A stretch of DNA of 40,905 nt from Paludibacterium yongneupense DSM 18731 (lineage in GTDB: Bacteria; Pseudomonadota; Gammaproteobacteria; Burkholderiales; Chromobacteriaceae). A model generated the notes under the pieces. That model did not search any database. It was given only the letters and a program-made list of their open reading frames with translations, and was not told the DNA's origin. The stretch spans positions 1 to 40,905 of the forward strand of contig NZ_AUGZ01000036.1 of assembly GCF_000422925.1 (NCBI RefSeq), read 5' to 3'. Both the position numbers and the translations under genes were made by a program. Below, one piece after another: positions 25,464 through 33,463 of this stretch (positions within the stretch are counted from its first letter, which is position 1; each line of letters begins with the position of its first letter).

Positions 25464-26570
25464 TTACTTGACGTTGGTGCCCACGACCTGATCCCATTGC
25501 TTGGTGATCACGGCCTTGTAGGCTTCCTGTTGTTCCAGTGTGGGGAACACGGCATGGGTGTAGTTGGCTGCCGCCGGCAACTTGGCGAGCAGGGCGGCCG
25601 GCACCTTGCCGCGGTGTGCGAGATCATTGAAACGGATCGGGTGGCAATAGCCCTTCAGCCAGCCAACCTGGCCTTCATCCGAATACAAATATTCCATCCA
25701 CAGCTTGGCGGCGTTCGGGTGCGGCGCATAGGCGCTGATGCCTTGTACATAGACCCCTGCCACGACGCCGGTCTTCGGGACGACGACGGCGATCTTGGGG
25801 TTGCCTTTCAAGGTGTCGCGATCCGCCAGTGCGTTGTAGTCCCAGCGCACGATGATGGGGGTGGTGCCCTGTGCCAGTGAGGCGGCCTTGCCGATGACGG
25901 GCACGAAATTGCCGGCCTTGTTCAGAGCCGAGAAGTACTTGAGGCCCGCGGCGGCGGCCGGAGCCTTGCCATGCGCCTGCGACAAACCGGCGGCGAATAC
26001 CCCCTGAATCGCCTGGTTGGCGGTGCGCGGGTCCCCTGCCAGTGCGACGGCATTCTTGTACTGGGGCTTGAGCAGATCGCTCCAGTCGGCGGGCACTTTG
26101 GAAACGAGGTCGGTGTTGACTTCAAACGACAGCACGCCGTAGTAGTCGCCATACCAGTAGCCGGCGGCATCCTTGGCCGAATCGGGAATGCTCTTCCAGG
26201 TCGAGACTTTGTAGGGCTGAAGCAGGCCGGCATCCTTGGCCTGCGGTCCGAAGGACAGGCCGACGTCGATCACATCGGGTGCTTGCGGGCCCTTGTTGTC
26301 CTTGTTGGCGCGGATGGCTTCCACTTCGTCGCCGGAGCCGGCATCGGGGTTGAGCTCGTTGATCTTGATGCCGTATTTTGCCTTGAACCCGGCGATCACC
26401 TCGCCATAGCCACACCAGTCGTGCGGCAGGGCAATGACGGTGAGTTGTCCTTCTGCGCGTGCGGCGGCAACCAGTGCCGCCGGTGCGTCGGCACGGGCAG
26501 CCTGAGTGGTACCGAGCGCGCCGAGCGCGGCCAGTGCCGTCGCGACCGTCTTCAAACCTTTTCTTTGCAT
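25464..26570 (-). CDS. ABC importer periplasmic solute-binding protein (PotD/FbpA class)
   Basis: 368 aa with a signal peptide (about residues 1-27, ending AARA before DAPAAL). It is a type II binding protein: EGQLTVIALPHDWCGYGEVIAGF at the start, PDVIDVGLSFGPQ, YYGVLSFEVNTDLV, then IIVRWDYNALADRD and the C-terminal LWMEYLYSDEGQ. Many spermidine/putrescine, iron(III) and aminoethylphosphonate binders share this outline, and the ligand cannot be chosen from sequence. The ATG at 26570 has GGGAG 9-13 bp upstream. It is the first gene of an operon with two permeases, an ATPase and perhaps a CoA-transferase. Confidence 0.9.
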   Translation of the reverse strand: MQRKGLKTVATALAALGALGTTQAARADAPAALVAAARAEGQLTVIALPHDWCGYGEVIAGFKAKYGIKINELNPDAGSGDEVEAIRANKDNKGPQAPDVIDVGLSFGPQAKDAGLLQPYKVSTWKSIPDSAKDAAGYWYGDYYGVLSFEVNTDLVSKVPADWSDLLKPQYKNAVALAGDPRTANQAIQGVFAAGLSQAHGKAPAAAAGLKYFSALNKAGNFVPVIGKAASLAQGTTPIIVRWDYNALADRDTLKGNPKIAVVVPKTGVVAGVYVQGISAYAPHPNAAKLWMEYLYSDEGQVGWLKGYCHPIRFNDLAHRGKVPAALLAKLPAAANYTHAVFPTLEQQEAYKAVITKQWDQVVGTNVK

Positions 26571-26658
26571 GCTTATGGCTCCCTGGAAGAGGAACGGCCA
26601 GCCTTGCGGGCTGTGCCGTGTGATGTGTCGGGTTCTCCGCAAACGGGAACCGCAGCAA

Positions 26659-26664
26659 AGTATA
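26659..26664 (-). promoter_or_regulatory. Candidate -10 box of the ABC operon
   Basis: TATACT on the minus strand, in a local AT-rich patch 89-94 bp upstream of the binding-protein start. The -35 partner is weak. It is the best promoter candidate in the 238-bp gap 26571-26808. Confidence 0.3.
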
Positions 26665-26730
26665 GTTAATGAAGGGTGACGAAATTATGACAAAGAGAGT
26701 TATACCCGGAGCCCGCATTGATCGATGCAC

Positions 26731-26759
26731 AAAATAAAACCCTCGCGCGGGCGAGGGTT
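26731..26759 (-). terminator. Rho-independent terminator of the 2-hydroxycarboxylate transporter gene
   Basis: 9-bp perfect stem AACCCTCGC/GCGAGGGTT with a GCGG loop, followed on the minus strand by TTATTTT. It lies 50 bp past the transporter stop. Confidence 0.9.
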
Positions 26760-26808
26760 CGGAGTACGGGCAAGGGGCTCGGCCAGCGGCCGGGCCCGGA
26801 TGCGCGGT

Positions 26809-28170
26809 TTACTTCATCAGTACGTTGGCCAGGACCAGCAGGCCGAGCGATACATTGATCGCGCCGCCGATACGGGTGGCGATCTGTGCAAACGGCATCA
26901 GTTGCATGCGCTCGGCCGATGTCAGGATGGCTACGTCGCCGGTGCCGCCCTGGCCGCTTTGGCAGCAGGACACCACGGCCACATCGATGGGGTGCATGCC
27001 GATGCGTTTGCCGACATAAAACCCGGTTGCCACCAGGCTGACTACGCTGCTGACGATGACAACCAGGTTTTCCACGGTGAAGGCGGCCATCAGCTCGCTC
27101 CACGGTGTGATGGCGACGCCGACGGCAAACAGGATGGGATAGGTGACCGAGGTCTGGAAAAACTTGTAGACGACTTGCGAACCTTCCAGCAGCCGCGGCG
27201 AAACACCGTGCGCCAGTTTTACGGCGACGGCGGCGAACAGCATGCCGACCGGGGCCGGCAGACCGATCAATTTGAAACCGAGCATGCCGACCATGTACAG
27301 CAGAATCGCGAGTAGCGCGGCGGATGCCAGGGTCGTGGCGTCGATCTTGCCGCTGAACGCGGATTGCAAGGGGCCAACGCCGTCAACGTCGGTGCCCGGC
27401 ATCAGTTGGCCATTGCCTGTCAAGTGCGGGTAGCGCTTGCCCATGCGATTGAGCGCACCGGCCAGGAAGATCGCGGTCAGACCGCCCAGCATGACGATGG
27501 GCAGAATGCGCCCGAGCATGACGCCTTGTTCCAGATGGAAAATCGACGAGTATCCGATCGACAGCGGGATTGCGCCTTCGCCGACGCCACCGGCCATGAT
27601 GGGCAGCACCAGGAAAAAGAAGGTATGGAACGCGCCGAGCCCCAGCAGGGTGCCGACGGCGGTCCCGACCAGCATGCCGACGATTTCGCCGCACAGCATC
27701 GGGACGAAGATGCGAAGGAAACCCTGGATCAGCACTTTGCGATCCATGCTCATGATACTGCCGACGATGATGCAGCAGATGTAGAGGTAAAGAATGTTGC
27801 TGGATTTGTAGAACTGGGTCGTGGCATGTACGACCTCCTGCGGTAACAGCTTGTAGAACACCAGAGCCGACGGAATGAACGTCGCGCAGATGGCGGGTGC
27901 GCCCATTTTTCCGAGGAAGGGGATGCGCTTGCCGATCTCGCCGCAGGCGAAGCCGAAAAACGCGAATGTCGCTACCATCACGACGATGTCGGAAGGCAGC
28001 TTGCCGTTTTTGCAATCGATGGCAATCAAAATGCCGGCCAGGATAAACAAGGGCAGCGGGATGATCCCGATTTTGTAATTGTCCATCAAATTCCACCAGA
28101 TTTCCTTGGCGGAACGGTGAGGGGCGGGGAGGGCCTGCGCATCGGCTCCCGATTTTGGATTCATGTCCAT
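26809..28170 (-). CDS. 2-hydroxycarboxylate transporter (malate/citrate symporter family)
   Basis: 453-aa inner-membrane carrier of the 2HCT family (CitS, CimH, MaeN, CitP). It has many hydrophobic helices and the two reentrant-loop motifs that mark the family: AGGVGEGAIPLS in the first half and CQSGQGGTGDVAILT in the second. The substrate-binding Arg region near the C-terminus (FAQIATRIGGA) is present. The ATG at 28170 was chosen because GGAG stands 6-7 bp upstream; an earlier ATG at 28191 has no ribosome site. It is monocistronic with its own terminator. Family members use Na+ or H+ to import malate or citrate. The malic enzyme and CitA-type regulator at the left of the window favour malate. 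Confidence 0.92.
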   Translation of the reverse strand: MDMNPKSGADAQALPAPHRSAKEIWWNLMDNYKIGIIPLPLFILAGILIAIDCKNGKLPSDIVVMVATFAFFGFACGEIGKRIPFLGKMGAPAICATFIPSALVFYKLLPQEVVHATTQFYKSSNILYLYICCIIVGSIMSMDRKVLIQGFLRIFVPMLCGEIVGMLVGTAVGTLLGLGAFHTFFFLVLPIMAGGVGEGAIPLSIGYSSIFHLEQGVMLGRILPIVMLGGLTAIFLAGALNRMGKRYPHLTGNGQLMPGTDVDGVGPLQSAFSGKIDATTLASAALLAILLYMVGMLGFKLIGLPAPVGMLFAAVAVKLAHGVSPRLLEGSQVVYKFFQTSVTYPILFAVGVAITPWSELMAAFTVENLVVIVSSVVSLVATGFYVGKRIGMHPIDVAVVSCCQSGQGGTGDVAILTSAERMQLMPFAQIATRIGGAINVSLGLLVLANVLMK

Positions 28171-28417
28171 TTTTATCTCCGTTTGGTACATCGAGCGTTG
28201 TGCCAGCCAAATTTCTACAAATAAATTGCAAAGAAGTTTGTCTGCTAGCTGCTTTATATCAGCCCTTTGATGTGGTGTTTATGTTCTTTAAATGGCCAAG
28301 TTTCTTTTTTGACATCACGGCAAAAAAGCGGAGAGGGCGAGGTGCACGGGACGCGCTGCGTGTGCGCGGATGCGACAGACAGGGCTGGATTTCAGGCGGT
28401 GCGGGCGGATTTCGCGC

Positions 28418-28651
28418 TTATCGGAGAAAGTAGGAGAGTACGAACAGGGTGGCGGCTACCCAGAAAAAAACGCCGGCATGCGTTTGCCGGGTCGAGGCCG
28501 TGGGGTGGGTCAATTCGTCCGGATCCAGAAACGGTGAAAAGAAATCGTCAACCAGGCGTTGGCCCTTGTGCATGGCGCCCAGCGCGGACAGGCCCACGCA
28601 GATGAGTACGCAAACGATACCGGCGAGAAACAGCAGGTCAGCAACATTCAT
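28418..28651 (-). CDS. Small two-helix membrane protein
   Basis: 77 aa with one hydrophobic helix at each end (about 4-24 and 60-76). The polar loop between them contains DDFFSPFLDPDELTHP. The ATG at 28651 has GGAG 7 bp upstream. The function is not recognised. It stands alone between the transporter gene and the GGGtGRT gene terminator. Confidence 0.65.
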   Translation of the reverse strand: MNVADLLFLAGIVCVLICVGLSALGAMHKGQRLVDDFFSPFLDPDELTHPTASTRQTHAGVFFWVAATLFVLSYFLR

Positions 28652-28807
28652 CGTCAGGCTCCGGTTTACGGCGCTGCGCTAGCGCCACGTCATTCTGAGC
28701 AAGCAAGTTTCGATCAATTTGCATCCAATACTAGCCCGATTTGCGGGATGTTGGATCACTTTTACATGACAAAAAGCAAAAATCGGTACGAAACGGGGCG
28801 GGCCGCA

Positions 28808-28835
28808 AACAAAACGCCGGCACGAGGCCGGCGTT
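28808..28835 (-). terminator. Rho-independent terminator of the GGGtGRT operon
   Basis: 9-bp perfect stem AACGCCGGC/GCCGGCGTT with a 5-nt loop, followed on the minus strand by TTGTTTG. It is 41 bp past the stop of the GGGtGRT gene. Confidence 0.85.
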
Positions 28836-28876
28836 CGTGAACGGGGCTGCGCATGGCAAGCCCCGGAAAGAGCGGT

Positions 28877-29878
28877 TTACGCCTTGAAAGCGCGCTCGAC
28901 CGCGACCGCGACGGCAACCGAAGCACCGACCATCGGGTTGTTGCCCATGCCGATCAGACCCATCATCTCGACGTGAGCCGGAACCGAGGACGAGCCGGCA
29001 AATTGAGCGTCGGAGTGCATGCGGCCCATGGTGTCGGTCATGCCGTAGGATGCCGGACCGGCGCCCATATTGTCGGGGTGCAGGGTGCGTCCCGTGCCCC
29101 CGCCGGAGGCGACGGAGAAGAATTTCTTGCCTTCGAGCAGGCATTCCTTCTTGTACACGCCCATGACCGGATGCTGGAAGCGGGTGGGATTGGTCGAATT
29201 GCCGGTGATGGCGACGTCGACGCGTTCCAGGTGCATGATGGCGACGCCTTCGCGCACGTCGTCGGCGCCGTAGCAGCGCACTGCCGCGCGTTCTCCGTTG
29301 GAGTAGGCTTTTTCACGCACGATGTTCAATTTGCCGGTCGCATAATCGAATTCGGTTTGCACATAAGTGAACCCGTTGACGCGCGAGATGATCTGGGCCG
29401 CATCTTTGCCCAGGCCATTCAGGATGACGCGCAGCGGGGTCGCCCGCGCCTTGTTGGCGGAGCGTGCCAGACCGATTGCGCCTTCGGCGGCGGCAAACGA
29501 TTCGTGGCCAGCACAGAAGGCGAAGCAACCGGTTTCCTCGCGCAGCAGCATGGCCGCCAGATTGCCGTGACCGATACCGACCTTGCGATCGTCGGCAACG
29601 GACCCCGGAATGCAGAATGCCTGCAGGCCGGCTCCCAGGGTTTCCGCTACGTCGGCGGCTACGGTTTGTTTGTTCTTGATGGCGACGGCGGCGCCGATCA
29701 AGTAGGCCCAGCCTGCGTTCTCAAACGCGATCGGCTGGATCGATTTGACGATTTTCCGGACATCGACTTCTTTGTCCATGCAGATTTTTTCTGCAGCTTC
29801 CAGCGATTCGATACCGTGGCCGGCAAGGAACGCGCTGATCTGGGCGATCCGTCTTTCGTAACCTTCGAACAATGCCAT
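28877..29878 (-). CDS. GGGtGRT family protein
   Basis: 333-aa protein with the name-giving motif GGGTGRT at residues 259-265. It also has the conserved HPDNMGAGPASYGMTDTMGRMHSDAQFAG region and a central stretch ETGCFAFCAGHESFAAAEGA. There are six Cys (33, 89, 118, 122, 202, 246), with C118/C122 close together. Family members are of unknown biochemical function, occur mostly in anaerobes and are typically encoded beside an IscU/NifU-like scaffold, as here: the scaffold gene ends 10 bp upstream. The ATG at 29878 has AGGA 8 bp before it; a longer frame to 29929 overlaps the scaffold gene and is rejected. A role in Fe-S or other cofactor handling is inference from this pairing. Confidence 0.85.
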   Translation of the reverse strand: MALFEGYERRIAQISAFLAGHGIESLEAAEKICMDKEVDVRKIVKSIQPIAFENAGWAYLIGAAVAIKNKQTVAADVAETLGAGLQAFCIPGSVADDRKVGIGHGNLAAMLLREETGCFAFCAGHESFAAAEGAIGLARSANKARATPLRVILNGLGKDAAQIISRVNGFTYVQTEFDYATGKLNIVREKAYSNGERAAVRCYGADDVREGVAIMHLERVDVAITGNSTNPTRFQHPVMGVYKKECLLEGKKFFSVASGGGTGRTLHPDNMGAGPASYGMTDTMGRMHSDAQFAGSSSVPAHVEMMGLIGMGNNPMVGASVAVAVAVERAFKA

Positions 29879-29888
29879 GATCTGATCC

Positions 29889-30581
29889 TTATTCCTTGCG
29901 GGGGTTGATGGTTTTGACGGCGTCGGCAAAGCGGCCGTAGGAGCCGGTCGCTTTGGTCAGGGCGGTCTGTGCATCCACGCCCTTGGCGATGGCGTCCATC
30001 ATGACCCCCAGCTGTACGAATTTGTAGCCGATGATTTCGTTGTCGGCGTCCAGTGCGATCTCGGTTACGTAGCCTTCGGCCATCTCGAGATAGCGCGCGC
30101 CTTTTTCACTGGTGCCGTACATGGTGCCGGTCACGCTGCGCAGGCCCTTGCCGAGGTCTTCCAGGCCGGCGCCGATAGGCAGGCCGCCTTCGGAGAAAGC
30201 GGTCTGGCTGCGACCGTAGACGATCTGCAGGAAAAGTTCGCGCATCGCCACATTGATGGCGTCGCACACCAGGTCGGTATTCATCGCTTCCAGGATGGTT
30301 TTGCCGGGGAGGATTTCGGCGGCCATGGCGGCCGAGTGAGTCATCCCGGTACAGCCTATCGTCTCCACCAGCGCTTCTTCGATGATGCCGTTCTTGACAT
30401 TCAGCGTCAGCTTGCATGCGCCTTGTTGCGGGGCGCACCAGCCCACCCCGTGGGTCAGGCCGGATACATCTGTGACTTCCTTGACTTTGGTCCAGCGACC
30501 TTCTTGCGGAATGGGGGCCGGGCCGTGATTGGGGCCTTTGGCGACAACACACATCTGTTCTATTTCGTGTGTATGCATCAT
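29889..30581 (-). CDS. IscU/NifU-like Fe-S scaffold protein (partner of GGGtGRT)
   Basis: 230 aa with an IscU/NifU N-terminal-like core: GLTHGVGWCAPQQGACKL (C49, C56), ETIGCTGMTHSAAMAAEIL (C77), and LVCDAIN (C106). Three of these Cys could form the scaffold site. The roughly 100-residue C-terminal part is specific to the GGGtGRT-associated branch. The start at the first of two ATGs (30581) follows AAGGAG at 9 bp. It is the first gene of a two-gene operon closed by the terminator at 28808-28835. Upstream (30663-30673) lies a short palindrome AATTGTCAATT in the probable promoter region. Confidence 0.85.
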   Translation of the reverse strand: MMHTHEIEQMCVVAKGPNHGPAPIPQEGRWTKVKEVTDVSGLTHGVGWCAPQQGACKLTLNVKNGIIEEALVETIGCTGMTHSAAMAAEILPGKTILEAMNTDLVCDAINVAMRELFLQIVYGRSQTAFSEGGLPIGAGLEDLGKGLRSVTGTMYGTSEKGARYLEMAEGYVTEIALDADNEIIGYKFVQLGVMMDAIAKGVDAQTALTKATGSYGRFADAVKTINPRKE

Positions 30582-30859
30582 GGAGTTGCGCTCCTTATCT
30601 TGGTTGGATTCGGGAGCCACAATAGCCGAAAGCAGGTGAGCATCATCTGGATAAACTCAAGGAATTGTCAATTAAAGCCTCCTGGGGATGATTTTTTACA
30701 AAAATCCGCTGCGAACCCTTATGGCGAGGGTTCCCGGTCCGCCCCTTCGATGAGACAAACCTGGCTCTGCGTCGTGTTGGTACCGGTTCCATTTGTGGGC
30801 GGTAAGCAGTTCGAACGGGAATCGCGCTAATTCCTGCCCGGCATGGGTGTGCTGGCGCG

Positions 30860-31597
30860 CTACTCGAGCGGGGGAGGCTCGCTTTTTCCGGTAGGGAATA
30901 GCCGAGAAGCCCCCTTGAGAAGGTCGGCATAGCATTTGCACGACGCGCCCTCCAGGCCCTGACGGTCGAGCAGATGGATTTCGCCACGGGCGTAGCGGAT
31001 CAGCCCCTCGCGTTGCAGAAGACCTGCGGCAATGGATACCCCGCTGCGATGCACCCCCAGCATGTCGGCCAGGCTCTCGTGAGTCAGATGAAACGAGCGG
31101 CCGCCCGCTCTATCCTGTGCCAGGAGCAGCCAGCAGGCGAGCCGCTGCCCGATTTCATGAAAATGACAGCAGGCGGCATGGATGGGGGCTTGCGTGAGCA
31201 ATACGAACAAATAGCGTTCTATCATGCGTTTCAGTCGGCGATGGGCCTGCAATTCGCGTTGCAACTGGGATGCGCCCAGGCGCAGGGCATGTCCGCCGAT
31301 TTGCACTCTTGCACGCAGCGGGGCGATCCGGGTGCCGAGTGCAAGCGTCGCGCCCAACATGCCTTCATTGCCGACCATGGCGACGGACAGGGAAAGGGGC
31401 GCGCGCAGGGGCGTCTCCAGGACGACGAAACCACTGAGCGGGAAGTAGGCATAATGCATCGGGGCGCCGGGCTCGCTCAAGACATCGCCGGTGGCGAGTG
31501 CGACGGGCTCGCACAGTGCGCACAGGGCCGCGCGCTCCATTTCCGGCAGCGCGACGATCAACCGATTGGACGAGGGTGATGACGCTTTGTTTGTCAT
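30860..31597 (-). CDS. Crp/Fnr-family transcription regulator (diverged member)
   Basis: 245 aa: an N-terminal cyclic-nucleotide-binding-like beta-barrel (MHYAYFPLSGFVVLET, AMVGNEGMLGATLALG), a long dimer helix, and a C-terminal winged helix with LTHESLADMLGVHRSGVSIAAGLL as recognition region. It shares the plan of the two other Crp/Fnr genes at 31838 and 34964, including ACCHFHEIGQRLACWLLL and the C-terminal CKCY motif, but is clearly more distant. The FNR N-terminal Fe-S cysteine set is absent. It starts at the ATG at 31597 without a recognisable ribosome site. It is divergent from the next Crp gene across 240 bp. Confidence 0.88.
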   Translation of the reverse strand: MTNKASSPSSNRLIVALPEMERAALCALCEPVALATGDVLSEPGAPMHYAYFPLSGFVVLETPLRAPLSLSVAMVGNEGMLGATLALGTRIAPLRARVQIGGHALRLGASQLQRELQAHRRLKRMIERYLFVLLTQAPIHAACCHFHEIGQRLACWLLLAQDRAGGRSFHLTHESLADMLGVHRSGVSIAAGLLQREGLIRYARGEIHLLDRQGLEGASCKCYADLLKGASRLFPTGKSEPPPLE

Positions 31598-31761
31598 GAG
31601 GGGAAATCCGCACGAAAATCCCGGGGCGGGGTCGGGCAGGGTGCTTGGCGCTACTCGACGCTCTAGTGTGACAGCTCAGGGTGATGGAGTTTGTACGTTA
31701 AAACACAGAGCACTTGCCGCTCCCGGTCGGGAGCGCCCGCGTCGGGTGCGATGCGATGCTG

Positions 31762-31804
31762 TGTGCGATAGCGCACATATAAAAACAGGCAAACCAGGGA
31801 TAAT
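31762..31804 (+). promoter_or_regulatory. Crp/Fnr-type operator and promoter of the 31838 regulator gene
   Basis: The palindrome TGTGCG-ATAG-CGCACA occupies 31762-31777. The hexamer GATAAT (5/6 to TATAAT) lies at 31799-31804, which predicts transcription from about 31811 and puts the operator centre at -41.5, the class II activator position. TATAAA at 31778-31783 is an alternative -10 that would place the operator over the core promoter and suggest repression. The start codon is 27 bp past the predicted start site, so the gene is probably autoregulated. Confidence 0.65.
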
Positions 31805-31837
31805 CGCAAAAAAAGAACTGATGAGTCACCGTTCACT

Positions 31838-32548
31838 ATGCCAGCGATTCCCATCCCGCAGCAGAACCAACTGCTTGCCGCATTGCCCGCCGATGTCCGC
31901 GAACGGATATATCCCTTCCTCGAATGGCTGCCCCTGCCCTTGGGAAAAGTGATTTATGAGTCTGGCGACATTTTGCAATATGTCTACTTTCCGACGGATG
32001 CCATCGTGTCGCTGCTTTATGTCATGGAAAACGGAGCGTCGGCCGAAATCGCGGTGGTCGGCAACGAGGGCATGGTCGGTGTCGCCCTCTTCATGGGCGG
32101 CGATAGCACGCCAAGCCGGGGCGTCGTGCAAAGTGCGGGTTCGGCCTACCGCCTATACGGCAAGCGGCTGAAAGACGAATTCAAGCGCAACTCGACGTTC
32201 CTGATGCTGATGCTGCGCTACACCCAGTCGCTGATCACCCAGATGTCGCAAACCGCCGTCTGCAATCGCCACCACTCCATCGATCAGCAACTCTGCCGCT
32301 GGCTGTTGCTATCGCTGGACCGGCTGGAAGGCAATCAGCTGAGCATGACCCAGGAACTGATCGCCAATATGCTGGGCGTGCGCCGAGAAGGCGTGACCGA
32401 TGCCGCGGGTAGACTGCAAAAACTCGGGATCATAAGCTATCACCGAGGCTTGATCACGGTGCTCGATCGCCCGCGCCTCGAAGCCTTGTGCTGCGAATGT
32501 TACGCGGTCGTCAAAAAAGAATGCGACCGCTTGCTGCCCTTGATTTGA
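31838..32548 (+). CDS. Crp/Fnr-family transcription regulator, paralogue A
   Basis: 236 aa: sensor barrel (about 20-110) with IYESGDILQYVYFPTDAIVS and SAEIAVVGNEGMVGVALF, dimer helix (about 120-160), and HTH (about 169-193; MTQELIANMLGVRREGVTDA). Cys142 and Cys153 flank the NRHHSIDQQL segment. C218, C219 and C221 cluster at the C-terminus in a CCECY motif. No FNR-type N-terminal Cys cluster is present, and cAMP-contact residues are not evident, so the signal is unknown. It is very similar to the gene at 34964: residues 68-88 and 140-163 are identical, and the DNA is also nearly identical there. It starts at the ATG at 31838 with no good ribosome site. Its own promoter carries the TGTGCG-N4-CGCACA operator. 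Confidence 0.92.
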   Translation: MPAIPIPQQNQLLAALPADVRERIYPFLEWLPLPLGKVIYESGDILQYVYFPTDAIVSLLYVMENGASAEIAVVGNEGMVGVALFMGGDSTPSRGVVQSAGSAYRLYGKRLKDEFKRNSTFLMLMLRYTQSLITQMSQTAVCNRHHSIDQQLCRWLLLSLDRLEGNQLSMTQELIANMLGVRREGVTDAAGRLQKLGIISYHRGLITVLDRPRLEALCCECYAVVKKECDRLLPLI

Positions 32549-32622
32549 GTCCGGCGCCAGGCCCCGGCCGCCCTGGACGCGGTTGCCTGCCCCTGCCCGC
32601 TGCGGGATGAACGGATTGCCTG

Positions 32623-32638
32623 TGTGCTCCAGCGCACA
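32623..32638 (+). promoter_or_regulatory. Second TGTGCG-N4-CGCACA type operator (one mismatch)
   Basis: TGTGCTCCAGCGCACA differs from the 31762 palindrome in the spacer and one half-site base. It lies in the 269-bp gap after regulator A and 180 bp before the SYLF gene. At the class II distance downstream (32660-32665) stands CATGCT, a poor -10. It most likely serves the SYLF gene, whose start may be reached by a longer leader. Confidence 0.5.
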
Positions 32639-32817
32639 GTCAGCACACGTCATTGCAGCCATGCTGATGGCAGATGAACATATCGTCGCCATTTTGAATC
32701 TTTTCCAGAGGAGAAGGTCTTACTCGATGTAAGGCTGTCTGTTCCCGGCTGCGATATTACATGTGATTCCCGTCTTAAGATCCCCCTAAGGTACCGGGGT
32801 TTAACAAGGATAATATC

Positions 32818-33381
32818 ATGCTAGGTTTATATCGAAATTTGCGCAGGGCGCTTGTGTCGTTCGTTGCTGCCGTGACACTTGGCACGATGGGCAGTCCAGC
32901 CCTGGCGGCTACCGCGGCAGATTTGAATAGCGAGGCCGAACAAGCGCTCCAGGTCCTTTACCAGAGCAACCCGGTGGCGAAAAGCATCGCGTCGCATGCA
33001 AAAGCCATTCTGGTTTTTCCGAAAATCGTCAAAGCCGGTTTGATATTTGGCGGCAGCTACGGCGAGGGCGTTTTGTTCGATAACTCGAAGCCGGTGAATT
33101 ATTACAACTCGGTCTCCGCATCCTGGGGATTGCAGGCTGGCGCTCAATCATATGGCTATGTCGTATTTTTGATGAACGAGAAAGCCGTCAAATACCTGAC
33201 CGTATCCAAAGGGTGGGAAATCGGCGTCGGTCCGACCGTCGTGATCGTCAACGAAGGCGTGGCCAAAAATCTGTCGTCCACGACCTTAAAAGACGATGCC
33301 TATGCCTTTATCTTCGATCAGCAGGGCCTGATGGCCAGCCTCAGCATCGAGGGCTCCAAGATATCGTTGATCAAGCGCTGA
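32818..33381 (+). CDS. SYLF/YSC84-domain exported lipid-binding protein
   Basis: 187 aa with a signal peptide (about residues 1-30, ending SPALA before ATAADL). A SYLF (YSC84/DUF500) domain follows: AKAILVFPKIVKAGLIFGGSYGEGVLF, then SWGLQAGAQSYGYVVFLMN, GWEIGVGPTVVIVNEGVAK and a C-terminal DQQGLMASLSIEGSKIS. This is a phosphoinositide-binding domain in eukaryotes and a common periplasmic or outer-membrane stress protein of unknown role in proteobacteria. AAGGA lies 9 bp before the ATG. A strong terminator follows at 33402-33445. It sits in the same stress island as the BON and DUF883 proteins. Confidence 0.92.
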   Translation: MLGLYRNLRRALVSFVAAVTLGTMGSPALAATAADLNSEAEQALQVLYQSNPVAKSIASHAKAILVFPKIVKAGLIFGGSYGEGVLFDNSKPVNYYNSVSASWGLQAGAQSYGYVVFLMNEKAVKYLTVSKGWEIGVGPTVVIVNEGVAKNLSSTTLKDDAYAFIFDQQGLMASLSIEGSKISLIKR

Positions 33382-33401
33382 TCGTTCACGCGTGTCGTTT
33401 C

Positions 33402-33445
33402 AGGCCTGCCGCTGCCAGCGTATGGTTGCGGCAGGCCTTTGTGTT
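33402..33445 (+). terminator. Rho-independent terminator after the SYLF gene
   Basis: Perfect 11-bp stem AGGCCTGCCGC/GCGGCAGGCCT with a 15-nt loop, followed by TTGTGTTT. It lies 21 bp past the SYLF stop. Confidence 0.85.
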
Positions 33446-33463
33446 TCCTTCAGGAGAGTCGCC

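Noticed and set aside
32661-32732. 23-codon open frame upstream of the SYLF gene
   Set aside because: No ribosome site and no recognisable sequence; more likely leader DNA.
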